Assembly (NCBI GenBank): GCA_020632875.1
Contig: JACKET010000002.1
Location: 627,633 to 691,632, forward strand
Length of the DNA: 64,000 bases
Reading direction: 5' to 3'
Origin: Alphaproteobacteria bacterium
Lineage (GTDB): Bacteria; Myxococcota_A; UBA796; GCA-2862545
In this document: positions 57,262-64,000 of the stretch, one piece after another
How the letters are laid out: every line of letters begins with the position of its first letter
Numbering within the stretch: the stretch's first letter is position 1
Position numbers and translations under genes: made by a program
The notes under the pieces: model-generated
What the model was told of the DNA's origin: nothing
The model's input: only the letters and a program-made list of their open reading frames with translations
Databases searched by the model: none

Positions 57262-58236
57262 ATGATCCCGTTCCTCCTCCTCGGCTGCACCGAGACCATC
57301 GAGCCCGCAATCGAGGCGCCGCCGCCGACCGAGACGCCGGTTCCCGAGCCGATCTACCGCACCGAGGTCGTCGTGCAGGGGCCGCCGCCGCCGGTCGACG
57401 TGCTGTTCGTCGTCGACAACTCGAGCTCGATGGGCGACGAGCAGGCGGTGCTCCAGGCGAGCTTTCCGGGTTTCGTCCAGGCGATCGTCGACTCCGGCCT
57501 CGACTTCCACATCGCTGTGGTCGCGACCGACACGCAGCGCCAACAGTTCTCGGGCAAGCTCGTCGCGGCGATGGGGCACCGGTACATCGACGAGACCACG
57601 CCCGATCCGCTCGATGTCTTCGACGCGATGGTCGGCGCGCTCGGGGTCAGCACCGGCTCCGAGGAGACCGGGCGCGCCGCCGCGTACCTCGCCCTCGAAG
57701 ACCGTCGCGACGAGCCCACGAACGTGGGGTTCCTGCGGCCCGACGCCGCGTTGCACGTCGTCTTCGTGACCGACACGTTCGACAACTCGGGCTCGAATCC
57801 CATCGACCTGCCCGGCTTCATCGGGTGGGGCGCGACGCTCAAGCCGGCGCCCGATCTCGTCCGGATGCACGCGGTCATCGCGCTCGTCGCCGATCCTGCG
57901 TGCACGGGCTCCTTCCGACCGGGCACCCAGTACCTCGAGTACGCCACCGTGTTCGGCGGCAACGTCGACTCGATCTGCGAAGCCGACTGGACGCCGCTGT
58001 TCACGTCCGTCGCCGTCCAGGCGGCCAGCCTTCGCGACGAGTTCCTGCTCGATGAGGTGCCCGACCCCTCCACCATCGAGGTCACCGTGCTCTCGGGTGG
58101 CGCCGAGCGCACGCTCGCGGTCTGCGACGAATGCGAGGTCGTGTTCGACCCTGCGCGCAACACCGTCGTGTTCGTCGACGGAGGGCCCGAGATCGGGTCC
58201 GAGGTCCGCATCGCGTACGTGGTCGCCGCCCCCTGA
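57262..58236 (+). CDS. Von Willebrand factor A domain lipoprotein
   Basis: 324-aa lipoprotein with a very short signal (MIPFLLLGC); ATG 57262 has GGAG five bases upstream. A Pro-rich spacer leads to a VWA domain (~40-250). The MIDAS metal site is seen as VVDNSSSMGDEQ (DxSxS near 51) with the later VFVTDTFDNSG. The type is common among myxobacterial surface or adhesion lipoproteins. The C-terminal ~65 residues (PSTIEVTVLSGGAERTLAVCDECEVVFDPARNTVVF) form a beta-rich extension with a CDEC pair. It is divergent from the LamG/MopE gene (92 nt apart). Confidence 0.85.
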   Translation: MIPFLLLGCTETIEPAIEAPPPTETPVPEPIYRTEVVVQGPPPPVDVLFVVDNSSSMGDEQAVLQASFPGFVQAIVDSGLDFHIAVVATDTQRQQFSGKLVAAMGHRYIDETTPDPLDVFDAMVGALGVSTGSEETGRAAAYLALEDRRDEPTNVGFLRPDAALHVVFVTDTFDNSGSNPIDLPGFIGWGATLKPAPDLVRMHAVIALVADPACTGSFRPGTQYLEYATVFGGNVDSICEADWTPLFTSVAVQAASLRDEFLLDEVPDPSTIEVTVLSGGAERTLAVCDECEVVFDPARNTVVFVDGGPEIGSEVRIAYVVAAP

Positions 58237-58259
58237 GCGTCTGGGAGCGCTTCGACGCG

Positions 58260-59024
58260 ATGGAGTCGCGCCTCGCCGCGCCGCTGAGCGCGCGGATGGT
58301 GGCGCTCGCGGAGCTGCGTCCCGGGATGCGCGTGCTCGACGTGGCGACCGGACGCGGAGAGCCCGCCATCCCCGCCGCGCGGGCCGTGGGGCCGACGGGA
58401 CGCGTCGTGGGCTTCGACCGATCGGCGGAGTCGCTTGACATCGCGCGGCGGAAGGTCGCATCCGAGGGGCTGGCGAACCTCGCGCTGATCGAGGCGGACG
58501 CGGTGACGCTCGCGGGCCTGCCGGACGGTCGCTTCGACGCGGTGCTCGCGCGGTGGTGCCTGATGTACCTCGACGATCCGCGGGCCGCGCTGCGCGGCTT
58601 GGCCGCCCGCATGGAGCCCGGCGCGCCGGTCGTCGCCGCGGTGTGGGCCGAGCTCGACCGCGTGGCGTACCTCGCGCTCCCCCGACGCGCGCTGGAGGCC
58701 GTGCGGACGGGGACTCCGGCGCTGCCGAGCGCCACGTCGTACGGCGTCCCCGGTCGACTGGAGGCCGATCTGGAGGAGGCCGGGCTCGCCGTGTCCCACG
58801 CCGAGGACATGGAGGTCCCCGTGTTCGAGTCCGACGACCCGGCGCTTCTCGTCGAGTGGGCACGGCTGTTCGGCGGGGTCCCGGAGGCCCGCGAGCTGCC
58901 GCCCGGCGGCGCGAAGCGGTGGGAAGCGGAGCTGCTCGCGCTCGCCGAGCCACTCCGGGTGGGTTCGGCCTGGCGACTCGGGGGCACGACGCGCCTGGTG
59001 GTCGCGCACGCGAAGCGCGCCTGA
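58260..59024 (+). CDS. SAM-dependent class I methyltransferase
   Basis: 254-aa UbiE/COQ5-like methyltransferase. Motif I is VLDVATGRGEPAIPAA (SAM-binding), followed by VVGFDRSAESLDIARRK (motif II acidic residue) and RFDAVLARWCLMYLDDP. ATG 58260 is the first conventional start, but family members usually begin a little upstream with a Trp-containing segment. Here LSVWERFDA precedes the ATG, and a CTG at 58233 overlapping the VWA stop (CTGA) might be used. Substrate unknown; no neighbour suggests a pathway. Confidence 0.85.
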   Translation: MESRLAAPLSARMVALAELRPGMRVLDVATGRGEPAIPAARAVGPTGRVVGFDRSAESLDIARRKVASEGLANLALIEADAVTLAGLPDGRFDAVLARWCLMYLDDPRAALRGLAARMEPGAPVVAAVWAELDRVAYLALPRRALEAVRTGTPALPSATSYGVPGRLEADLEEAGLAVSHAEDMEVPVFESDDPALLVEWARLFGGVPEARELPPGGAKRWEAELLALAEPLRVGSAWRLGGTTRLVVAHAKRA

Positions 59025-59054
59025 AGGCCGAGAGGGCCTGTGGGTGGGCCTCTC
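59025..59054 (+). terminator. Stem-loop downstream of the methyltransferase gene
   Basis: Two alternative hairpins overlap here: AGGCC-GAGAG-GGCCT, and GAGAGG...CCTCTC with a longer loop. No U-tract is present. The remaining sequence to 59198 shows no other feature. Confidence 0.3.
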
Positions 59055-59198
59055 CAGCGATCGCGCTGCGCCTGGCCCGCGTCGCACCCGGCGGTTCGTC
59101 CCGAACGGCGCTCCCGGATGCCGGCATTCGAAGATGGAGGACGAATGCGTGCTTCCCGCTTCGGGCGTCGGTGACGAGGGTCGGGGCCGGAGGTGAGA

Positions 59199-60833
59199 GT
59201 GGTCTCGAGTGTGACGGTGGTGCTGGCGCTGGTGGCGGGCGGTGGATTCCTGTGGTTCGTCGCGCAGCAGGCGACCCCGACGAAGAAGGGCGACTGCATC
59301 GCGTGCGGCGGAGACGTGGAGTGGTCCGGGCCCGGCGTCTACACCTGCAACGAGTGCGGGTACGAGGGTGGCGACGGGCGCGCGGCCCTCGACTGGGACC
59401 GGAAGACGAGGGCGTGGGACGCCCTGCGCCCCGACGCCCGCGATGCCCGCATCCGCACGCTGACGGGCGAGGCGAAGCGCCTGTTCTCGGCGGCGAACGG
59501 CGAGCTCGAGGTCGCGTGGAACCTGCGCGGTGAGATGCTCCAGCTCCCGAACGGCGAAGCGCGACGCCGGATCGCCGAGGAGGGCGAGCGCCACACGCTG
59601 GCGGGCGTCGGTTGGTTCCTCGAGTGCATCGATCTCGCCGAAGAGGCCGTGTACCTCGCGCGCGGAGTCGGCCCGCTCACCGAGCTCCGCAGCGCGTTCG
59701 GCGGCCGCTGGGAGGCGGACCTGCAGGCCGGTGTGCACACGTCCGTGCAGCTCGAGATGATCCTCGGGAGCCTCTCCATGCCCGTCGCACCGTCCATGGA
59801 CGGCATGGACGCCGAGGCGTTGCTCGAGCGGGGTCGCGCCGCCGGGCTCCCCATCCCGCGGGAGATCGATCCGATGCGGCGGGACGAGGTCGTGCGGATC
59901 GTGCCCCTGCTGCTGGAGCTGCTCGAGACCCTGCCGCGGGACCCCGACACCCGGGCGGCCGCGTTGCTCGGCGGCGTCTGCGAGGGCTCCATCCAGCCGG
60001 CGGTGGCGCGGTGGCTGTGGCCGGACGCGGTCCTGTCGGTCCCCGGGACGTGGCGGTTCCTCGAGCTCGTGAGCGCCGACGACAGCGAGACGTCCCGCCA
60101 GATCGGGTCGATCGCGGCTCAGGCGCTGCTCGACGCCGAGGGTGGGCCTCCCGCGCTGTCCGACGAGCCGTGGCGCGCGGTGCTCGAGCGGATGCACTGG
60201 AACGCGCTCGACGGCGCCATCGGGCGCGACGCGCTCGATGCGCTGGGGGTCGAGCCCGACCGCTCGGCGGCCGGCGTGCTGCGCCGGGCGCTCGCGCTGC
60301 TCGTCTGCGATCAGTGGGCGACCGCGTTCGGCATGCAGGACTTCGACGCGCTGATGGGCCTCCGCAGCTTCGTGCTGTCGTCGTCGCTCGGGGCGCCGGG
60401 CGTGATGCGTCCGGCGGATGCGGCCGTGATGTTCGATCGGTCCGAGCCGAGCCGCGGCGAGCTCGCCAGGCTGCAGTGGGGCTTCGAGGGCGCGACGGCG
60501 CTCGCGTGGGCGGTCGGCCTGCTGGGCGACCTGCCGGACGTGCCCGAGCGCCAGGACCTCCAGCGCCTCGCCGACCTCGCCGAGGATCTGGACGCGCTGG
60601 CGGCGTCCGCCACGCTCCGCGACCGGGCCGCGATCGAAGCGATGCGCGACACGATGCGCGACCGGTACCGCCGGCACCATCCCATCGCGCTGGCGGCGGG
60701 CACTCAGGAGGCGCACATGCTCCGCTCGCGCGCCGGGGAGCGCTGGAAGGCGCTGACCTGGTTGCTCGACGGCGACGAAGCCGCGGAAGCGGTGGGGATG
60801 GAGATGGCGACCGGCCTCATGCCCGCCGCCTGA
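59199..60833 (+). CDS. Membrane-anchored zinc-ribbon / DUF4272-like protein
   Basis: 544-aa protein. An N-terminal membrane anchor (VVLALVAGGGFLWFVAQQ) is followed by a zinc ribbon (CIACGGDVEW...CNECG, ~36-58) and a long helical region. The C-terminal ~280 residues resemble DUF4272 (RAVLERMHWNALDGAI..., FEGATALAWAVGLLGDLPDV..., RYRRHHPIALAAG..., RWKALTWLLDG). GTG 59199 is preferred because GGAGGT ends four bases before it, the same spacing as other GTG starts here; GTG 59193 is the alternative. Function unknown. Confidence 0.78.
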   Translation: MVSSVTVVLALVAGGGFLWFVAQQATPTKKGDCIACGGDVEWSGPGVYTCNECGYEGGDGRAALDWDRKTRAWDALRPDARDARIRTLTGEAKRLFSAANGELEVAWNLRGEMLQLPNGEARRRIAEEGERHTLAGVGWFLECIDLAEEAVYLARGVGPLTELRSAFGGRWEADLQAGVHTSVQLEMILGSLSMPVAPSMDGMDAEALLERGRAAGLPIPREIDPMRRDEVVRIVPLLLELLETLPRDPDTRAAALLGGVCEGSIQPAVARWLWPDAVLSVPGTWRFLELVSADDSETSRQIGSIAAQALLDAEGGPPALSDEPWRAVLERMHWNALDGAIGRDALDALGVEPDRSAAGVLRRALALLVCDQWATAFGMQDFDALMGLRSFVLSSSLGAPGVMRPADAAVMFDRSEPSRGELARLQWGFEGATALAWAVGLLGDLPDVPERQDLQRLADLAEDLDALAASATLRDRAAIEAMRDTMRDRYRRHHPIALAAGTQEAHMLRSRAGERWKALTWLLDGDEAAEAVGMEMATGLMPAA

Positions 60834-60867
60834 GCCTCGGGGGGCTGGGCAGCTTCGCCGTGGGGCG

Positions 60868-61072
60868 GGCATCGACCCAGGAACGCATCCTGGCGGGAAG
60901 CATCGGGGGTCGAACGCATCCATCGCGCCCGGTGGAGCGAGCCGGCGACGGGAGGCCCGCCGATTCTCGGCTTTCGTTCGTCGGAGGCCTCGCCGTTCGC
61001 GAGGCAGATCGGGCTCGAGGATGCGTTGAACCCCCGTTGCTTCCGCGGAGGATGCGTTCCGGTGGGGATGCC
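60868..61072. mobile_element. 205-nt terminal-inverted-repeat element, copy 3
   Basis: The left arm 60868-60921 and right arm 61019-61072 are inverted repeats matching at 43 of 54 positions by hand, around a 97-nt core. Length equals copies 1 and 2, 5-6 kb away. The arms each contain ACGCATCC twice. No coding capacity and no obvious target duplication. Confidence 0.65.
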
Positions 61073-61148
61073 TCCCACTACCCGCCGCCGCGCCAGCGGC
61101 CCGCGTGCCGTGCGCTCACCCCGGACCGCGTCAGGAGGGCCGGAGGGG

Positions 61149-61216
61149 GCGGCGGAGCCGCAGTCGCGCAGCGACCGAGCGACAGCGAGCCCGGAGGACA
61201 TCCGACGGCGCAGCCG
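61149..61216 (+). repeat. Array of mini-hairpins with ~14-nt period
   Basis: Small stem-loops start at 61149 (GCGGC/GCCGC), 61163 (GTCGC/GCGAC), 61192 (CGGA/TCCG) and 61206 (CGGC/GCCG), mostly with 3-nt loops; the slot near 61177 is degenerate. GGGCG at 61147 and CGCCC at 61220 could close the whole into a branched structure. The rest of the 60834-61275 gap outside the 205-nt element holds no gene. Confidence 0.5.
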
Positions 61217-61275
61217 GGACGCCCAATCGGACACGGCAGATCGCCGCACCCTGGTAGGCTCCGGGCGGAGGCTCC

Positions 61276-62064
61276 ATGCACCCCCAACTCTCGGCCGCGG
61301 TCGCGCGGGCGCGCGAGAACCCCGGCTACGGGTTCGACACCCTGCGCGACGAGCTCGCATCGCTCCCCGAAGACGCGCTGCCGGGGCTGCTCGCCTTCGC
61401 GCTCGACCCCGCGAACGCCGACGTGCTCGGTCAGGCCGTCGCGGCGCTCGGCGACACCGGATGGCCCGGCGCCTACGAGGCCTTCGCGGGCTGGGTGGTC
61501 GGCGGGGACGTGTGGATCGCGGTCGACGCGGGGTGCGCGCTCGACGCGGCCGGCGGGGGTGGCTTCGGCTTCTGGGACCGCATCGCGCCCGGCGACCAGC
61601 CCGACCCCGAGAAGGTCGCGTCCGTCGCGCCGGAGCTCGTGGCGTGGTGGCGGGCCGAGGGGCACGCCGCGGCGCCCGACCTCGACACCTGGCGCGCCTC
61701 GCTCGGCCGGGCCCCCACGCGCGAGGAGCGGATCTTCGCGCTCGTCCGGTCGACGCCCTTCGCCGTGCTGTCCGACGGGCGGGCCGTCGAGACCGCCGCA
61801 CCGCTGCCGCCCGGTCGCTGCTACACCGGCGGGATCGCCGTGGTGGAGGGCGTGGGCGAGGTGAAGGTCGCGTTCGTGCTGGACTCCGACGCCGACGAGC
61901 CCATCACCGCCGTGATGGCGGAGTCGCGCCAGGGCTGGCTCGACATCCGGGCGCGGGTCGCGGAGTGCCGTCCGCGGCACGTGCTCGGCGACACCGACCC
62001 GGCTTCGCTCGACGCGCGCTACGAGGTCGGGCCGACCGGCTCGCTGCGCGACGTGGGGCGCTGA
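61276..62064 (+). CDS. Hypothetical protein, HEAT-like N-terminus
   Basis: 262-aa soluble protein. GGAGG lies four bases before the ATG. The N-terminal part (LSAAVARARENPGYGFDTLRDELASLPEDALPGLLAFALDPANADVLGQAVAALGDTGWPGA) looks like a pair of HEAT-like helices. The C-terminal half is mixed alpha/beta. No catalytic motif is seen. The next gene begins 6 nt after its stop, so the two are co-transcribed. Confidence 0.72.
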   Translation: MHPQLSAAVARARENPGYGFDTLRDELASLPEDALPGLLAFALDPANADVLGQAVAALGDTGWPGAYEAFAGWVVGGDVWIAVDAGCALDAAGGGGFGFWDRIAPGDQPDPEKVASVAPELVAWWRAEGHAAAPDLDTWRASLGRAPTREERIFALVRSTPFAVLSDGRAVETAAPLPPGRCYTGGIAVVEGVGEVKVAFVLDSDADEPITAVMAESRQGWLDIRARVAECRPRHVLGDTDPASLDARYEVGPTGSLRDVGR

Positions 62065-62070
62065 GAGCCC

Positions 62071-63354
62071 ATGTGGCTCGTGCTCCTCGCGGGATGCGGG
62101 CTCTCGGGCCGGGCCTGGGAGGCGTGTGAGTGCGACGTGGCGGGGCACGGCGCGCGTCCCGACGATGGCGTCTGCCGGTGCCTGGCGCTGACGGGCGGCG
62201 AGCCCGATCCAGACGGGGCGATCGAGCTCTTCGTGACGCCCGACGGCACCGGGGACGGCAGCCGCGAGAACCCGTGGGGCCGCATCGACTGGGACGTGGT
62301 GGACGCCCTGCTGGCGGCCGGTCCCGTGGTCGTGCGCTTCGGAGAGGGCCGCTACGACGACCGCATCGACGTGCTGCGGACCGTCGGGGGCGAGCACCGG
62401 CTCGTCCTGGACGGGGCGGCGGACGGGCGGGACCGACGGGCGAGCGTGCCGGGCGTGCACACGGGCTTCGAGGACGTCTCGCGGGACCGGGTCACCATCC
62501 GGGGCTTCGACGTCACGGGCAGCCGCGACAAGGGCATCTACTTCCGGGCGGGAGACGACCTGGTGATCGAGGACAACATCGTCCACGGCAACCGGGGGAG
62601 CCCCTCGATCAACGTCGACTACACGAGCCGATCGGGGCTGCCGTCGAGCTCGATCGTCATCCGCGACAACCACGTGTACGACCAGGTCGGGGAGTGCGTG
62701 TACATCGGGGGCGCCGAGGGCACGGGGGTCCCGTCGCACGCCCGCGTGGAGGTGGTCGGGAACCTGATCCACGACTGCCGGGGCATCGGGTTCGACACCA
62801 AGCACGACGCGCTGAACCTGAAGGACGGCCTCGGCGACGTGCGCGTCGAGCGGAACGTGCTGTTCAACGCCGACTGGGGGCTCGAGATCGGCTCGGCGGG
62901 GGTGTACCGGCACAACCTCGTGTTCGGGACGGTGCGCGAGGGCATCATGCTCAACGACGGCTTCGCGGCCTTCTCGGACGTGCGGATCGAGGACTCCGCC
63001 GTGCTGGACGCCGGCCGGTACGGGCTGCGCGCGACACCCGAGCGCGGCATGGACGACGTGCGGATCGAGCGGCTCACCGTGATCGGCGCCCACGACGCGG
63101 CGGTCGCCATCGCCGGCGATGCGTCGGTCTCGCTCGTGGACGTCGTGCTGATCGGGCCCACGGCATTCTTCGGGTGGGGCGCGCCGGAGGTGTCGGTCGA
63201 GGGCTGCGCGGCGGACGGCGCGAACGAGGGGCCGTTCGACGCGACGTGCACGGCGCCGCCGGCGGCTGCTGTCGGCGATCCGGCCGGTCCGGACGGGCTG
63301 TTCTTCACGGAGGACGACCCGTGGCTGGTGACTGGCGGCGCGACGCTTCCGTGA
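62071..63354 (+). CDS. Right-handed beta-helix lipoprotein
   Basis: 427-aa protein with a minimal lipoprotein signal (MWLVLLAGC). A Cys-rich N-terminus (CECDVAGHG...CRC) is followed by a parallel beta-helix of the pectate-lyase / NosD type (~50-370: DVLRTVGGEHRLVLDGAADGR, VTIRGFDVTGSRDKGIYFRAGDDLVIEDNIVHGNRG, SIVIRDNHVYDQVGECVYIGG, ARVEVVGNLIHDCRGIGFDTKHDALNLKDG). It could bind or cut a polysaccharide, but no catalytic triad is evident. Unlike the other beta-helix lipoproteins here it has no Asp linker. Confidence 0.83.
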   Translation: MWLVLLAGCGLSGRAWEACECDVAGHGARPDDGVCRCLALTGGEPDPDGAIELFVTPDGTGDGSRENPWGRIDWDVVDALLAAGPVVVRFGEGRYDDRIDVLRTVGGEHRLVLDGAADGRDRRASVPGVHTGFEDVSRDRVTIRGFDVTGSRDKGIYFRAGDDLVIEDNIVHGNRGSPSINVDYTSRSGLPSSSIVIRDNHVYDQVGECVYIGGAEGTGVPSHARVEVVGNLIHDCRGIGFDTKHDALNLKDGLGDVRVERNVLFNADWGLEIGSAGVYRHNLVFGTVREGIMLNDGFAAFSDVRIEDSAVLDAGRYGLRATPERGMDDVRIERLTVIGAHDAAVAIAGDASVSLVDVVLIGPTAFFGWGAPEVSVEGCAADGANEGPFDATCTAPPAAAVGDPAGPDGLFFTEDDPWLVTGGATLP

Positions 63355-63676
63355 TGCGTCGAGCGTCCCGGGGCATCACGCAGATGACGCAGATGGACGC
63401 GGATGACGCAGAAACGAGGCCGTCGCGCATCGAGCGTCTTCGCCTCCCCGGGCGGCGTCGAGCGGGATTCCACCGCCAGGAGCGCCAAGGACGCCGAGGT
63501 CCGCGCGCAGCGTCCGGGCTCTCGACGGACCTCCCGGTGTTCGGGTCGACAGAGAGGGCCTCGCTGCGGACCGGAATCGGGACTCACCAGAGCAGGCGGG
63601 CGTTTCGGGCAGCTTGCGTGAGCGGCCCCGCAGACGTCCTCCCCGTCCACGTCGGCGGTTCGGGGAGAGGTACCCC
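63355..63676 (+). repeat. Intergenic region with short degenerate tandem repeats
   Basis: 63373-63416 contains about four units of a 9-10-nt motif ACGCAGATG(G), and 63473-63499 three units like CGCCAAGGA. Both are the kind of low-complexity intergenic repeat seen in large bacterial genomes. No gene is supported; the open frames across it have poor codon use. Confidence 0.5.
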
Positions 63677-63931
63677 GTGGCCGTGAGACGCGGTGCGCTC
63701 GTTGCGGCGGTCCTCGTTTCGGGTGTCGTGGCACTCGTCGCACTCGGGATCCGGGCGGGCGGTAGGGAGACGGACACCGAGAGGATCGGCCCGCTGCCTC
63801 CGGAGCCGCTGCGGAGGTCCGTGCCGACGGACTCACGACAGCCGCAGGCGGCGGATGGCGCTGGGGAGCGGGTCGCGGCGCGCGAGAAGCTGCTCGACAC
63901 GTGCCGCGGGGAGCTCGATCTCCACGCCTGA
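63677..63931 (+). CDS. Small single-pass membrane protein
   Basis: 84-aa protein. GTG 63677 is preceded by GAGAGGT five bases upstream; the longer frame from 63614 is Arg/Pro-rich and unlikely. It has a basic N-terminus (VAVRRG), one membrane helix (ALVAAVLVSGVVALVALGI) and an acidic/Pro-rich exterior tail ending CRGELDLHA. No family recognised. Confidence 0.6.
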   Translation: MAVRRGALVAAVLVSGVVALVALGIRAGGRETDTERIGPLPPEPLRRSVPTDSRQPQAADGAGERVAAREKLLDTCRGELDLHA

Positions 63932-64000
63932 TACATCGCGGGTAGCACGGTGGCCGTGGCTCCCCGGGACGTGCATCCCGGTCCGGGTGGCGAGCCCACC

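Overview
The window is very GC-rich, gene-dense DNA that looks chromosomal and deltaproteobacterial, most likely Myxococcota. This is an inference. It rests on many short lipobox lipoproteins, MopE-type Cys/Asp metal-binding motifs, long Asp-X linkers, C-terminal CxC...RRR tails resembling MYXO-CTERM, thrombospondin type-3 repeats, and a sigma/Ser-Thr-kinase gene pair. No rRNA or tRNA gene, CRISPR array, or transposase was seen.

Layout. 1-194: tail of an unknown gene. 399-9147 (-): recC-recB-recD, each joined by a 4-nt overlap. 9319-13958: lipoproteins (alpha/beta hydrolase, FlgO/CsgG-like protein, TlpA-like thioredoxin, small lipoprotein). 14093-22162 (+): a 2136-aa surface protein (type-3 repeats, two beta-helices, lamin-tail domain) followed at once by an ECF sigma factor and a Ser/Thr kinase. 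22167-38109: a LamG lipoprotein, a serine hydrolase overlapping a winged-helix/P-loop (STAND-like) regulator, an Asp-linker beta-helix lipoprotein, an opposite-strand beta-helix protein, a decayed small lipoprotein, a membrane protein, a second Asp-linker lipoprotein and a second regulator of the same type. 38084-45563: a TIGR02996-like protein, a kinase-FGE fusion, a tail-anchored protein and two related lipoproteins, one frameshifted. 45751-49596 (-): cysE-cysK-metG. 49678-53826: a membrane protein cut by a palindromic repeat, another membrane protein and a third winged-helix/P-loop regulator. 53922-57169: a DUF3817 protein, a repeat-rich non-coding block, a GNAT and a LamG/MopE surface protein. 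57262-63931: VWA lipoprotein, methyltransferase, DUF4272-like protein, a third inverted-repeat element, two lipoprotein/hypothetical genes and a small membrane protein.

How genes may work together. The most striking unit is 24571-38109. Two large regulators with almost identical DNA-reading segments each sit beside a lipoprotein made of a lipobox Cys, an Asp-X linker, MopE motifs and a beta-helix. Upstream of both lipoprotein genes, and seen nowhere else by eye, is a direct repeat GTAAC-N5-GTAAC with a 10-nt period, 51-58 nt before the start codon. I propose that these are operators of the two regulators and that the region is a duplicated regulator/surface-lipoprotein module. A second signalling unit joins the giant surface protein to a sigma/kinase pair. 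Across four proteins the Asp-X linker always lies next to the predicted anchor: after the lipobox Cys, or before a C-terminal CxC...RRR tail.

Repeats. Three copies of a 205-nt element with long terminal inverted repeats (two inside a tandem duplication with heptamer arrays), two copies of a 43-nt palindromic element (one of which puts a stop codon into a membrane-protein gene), and several hairpin clusters were found by eye. All alignments and counts here were made by hand.
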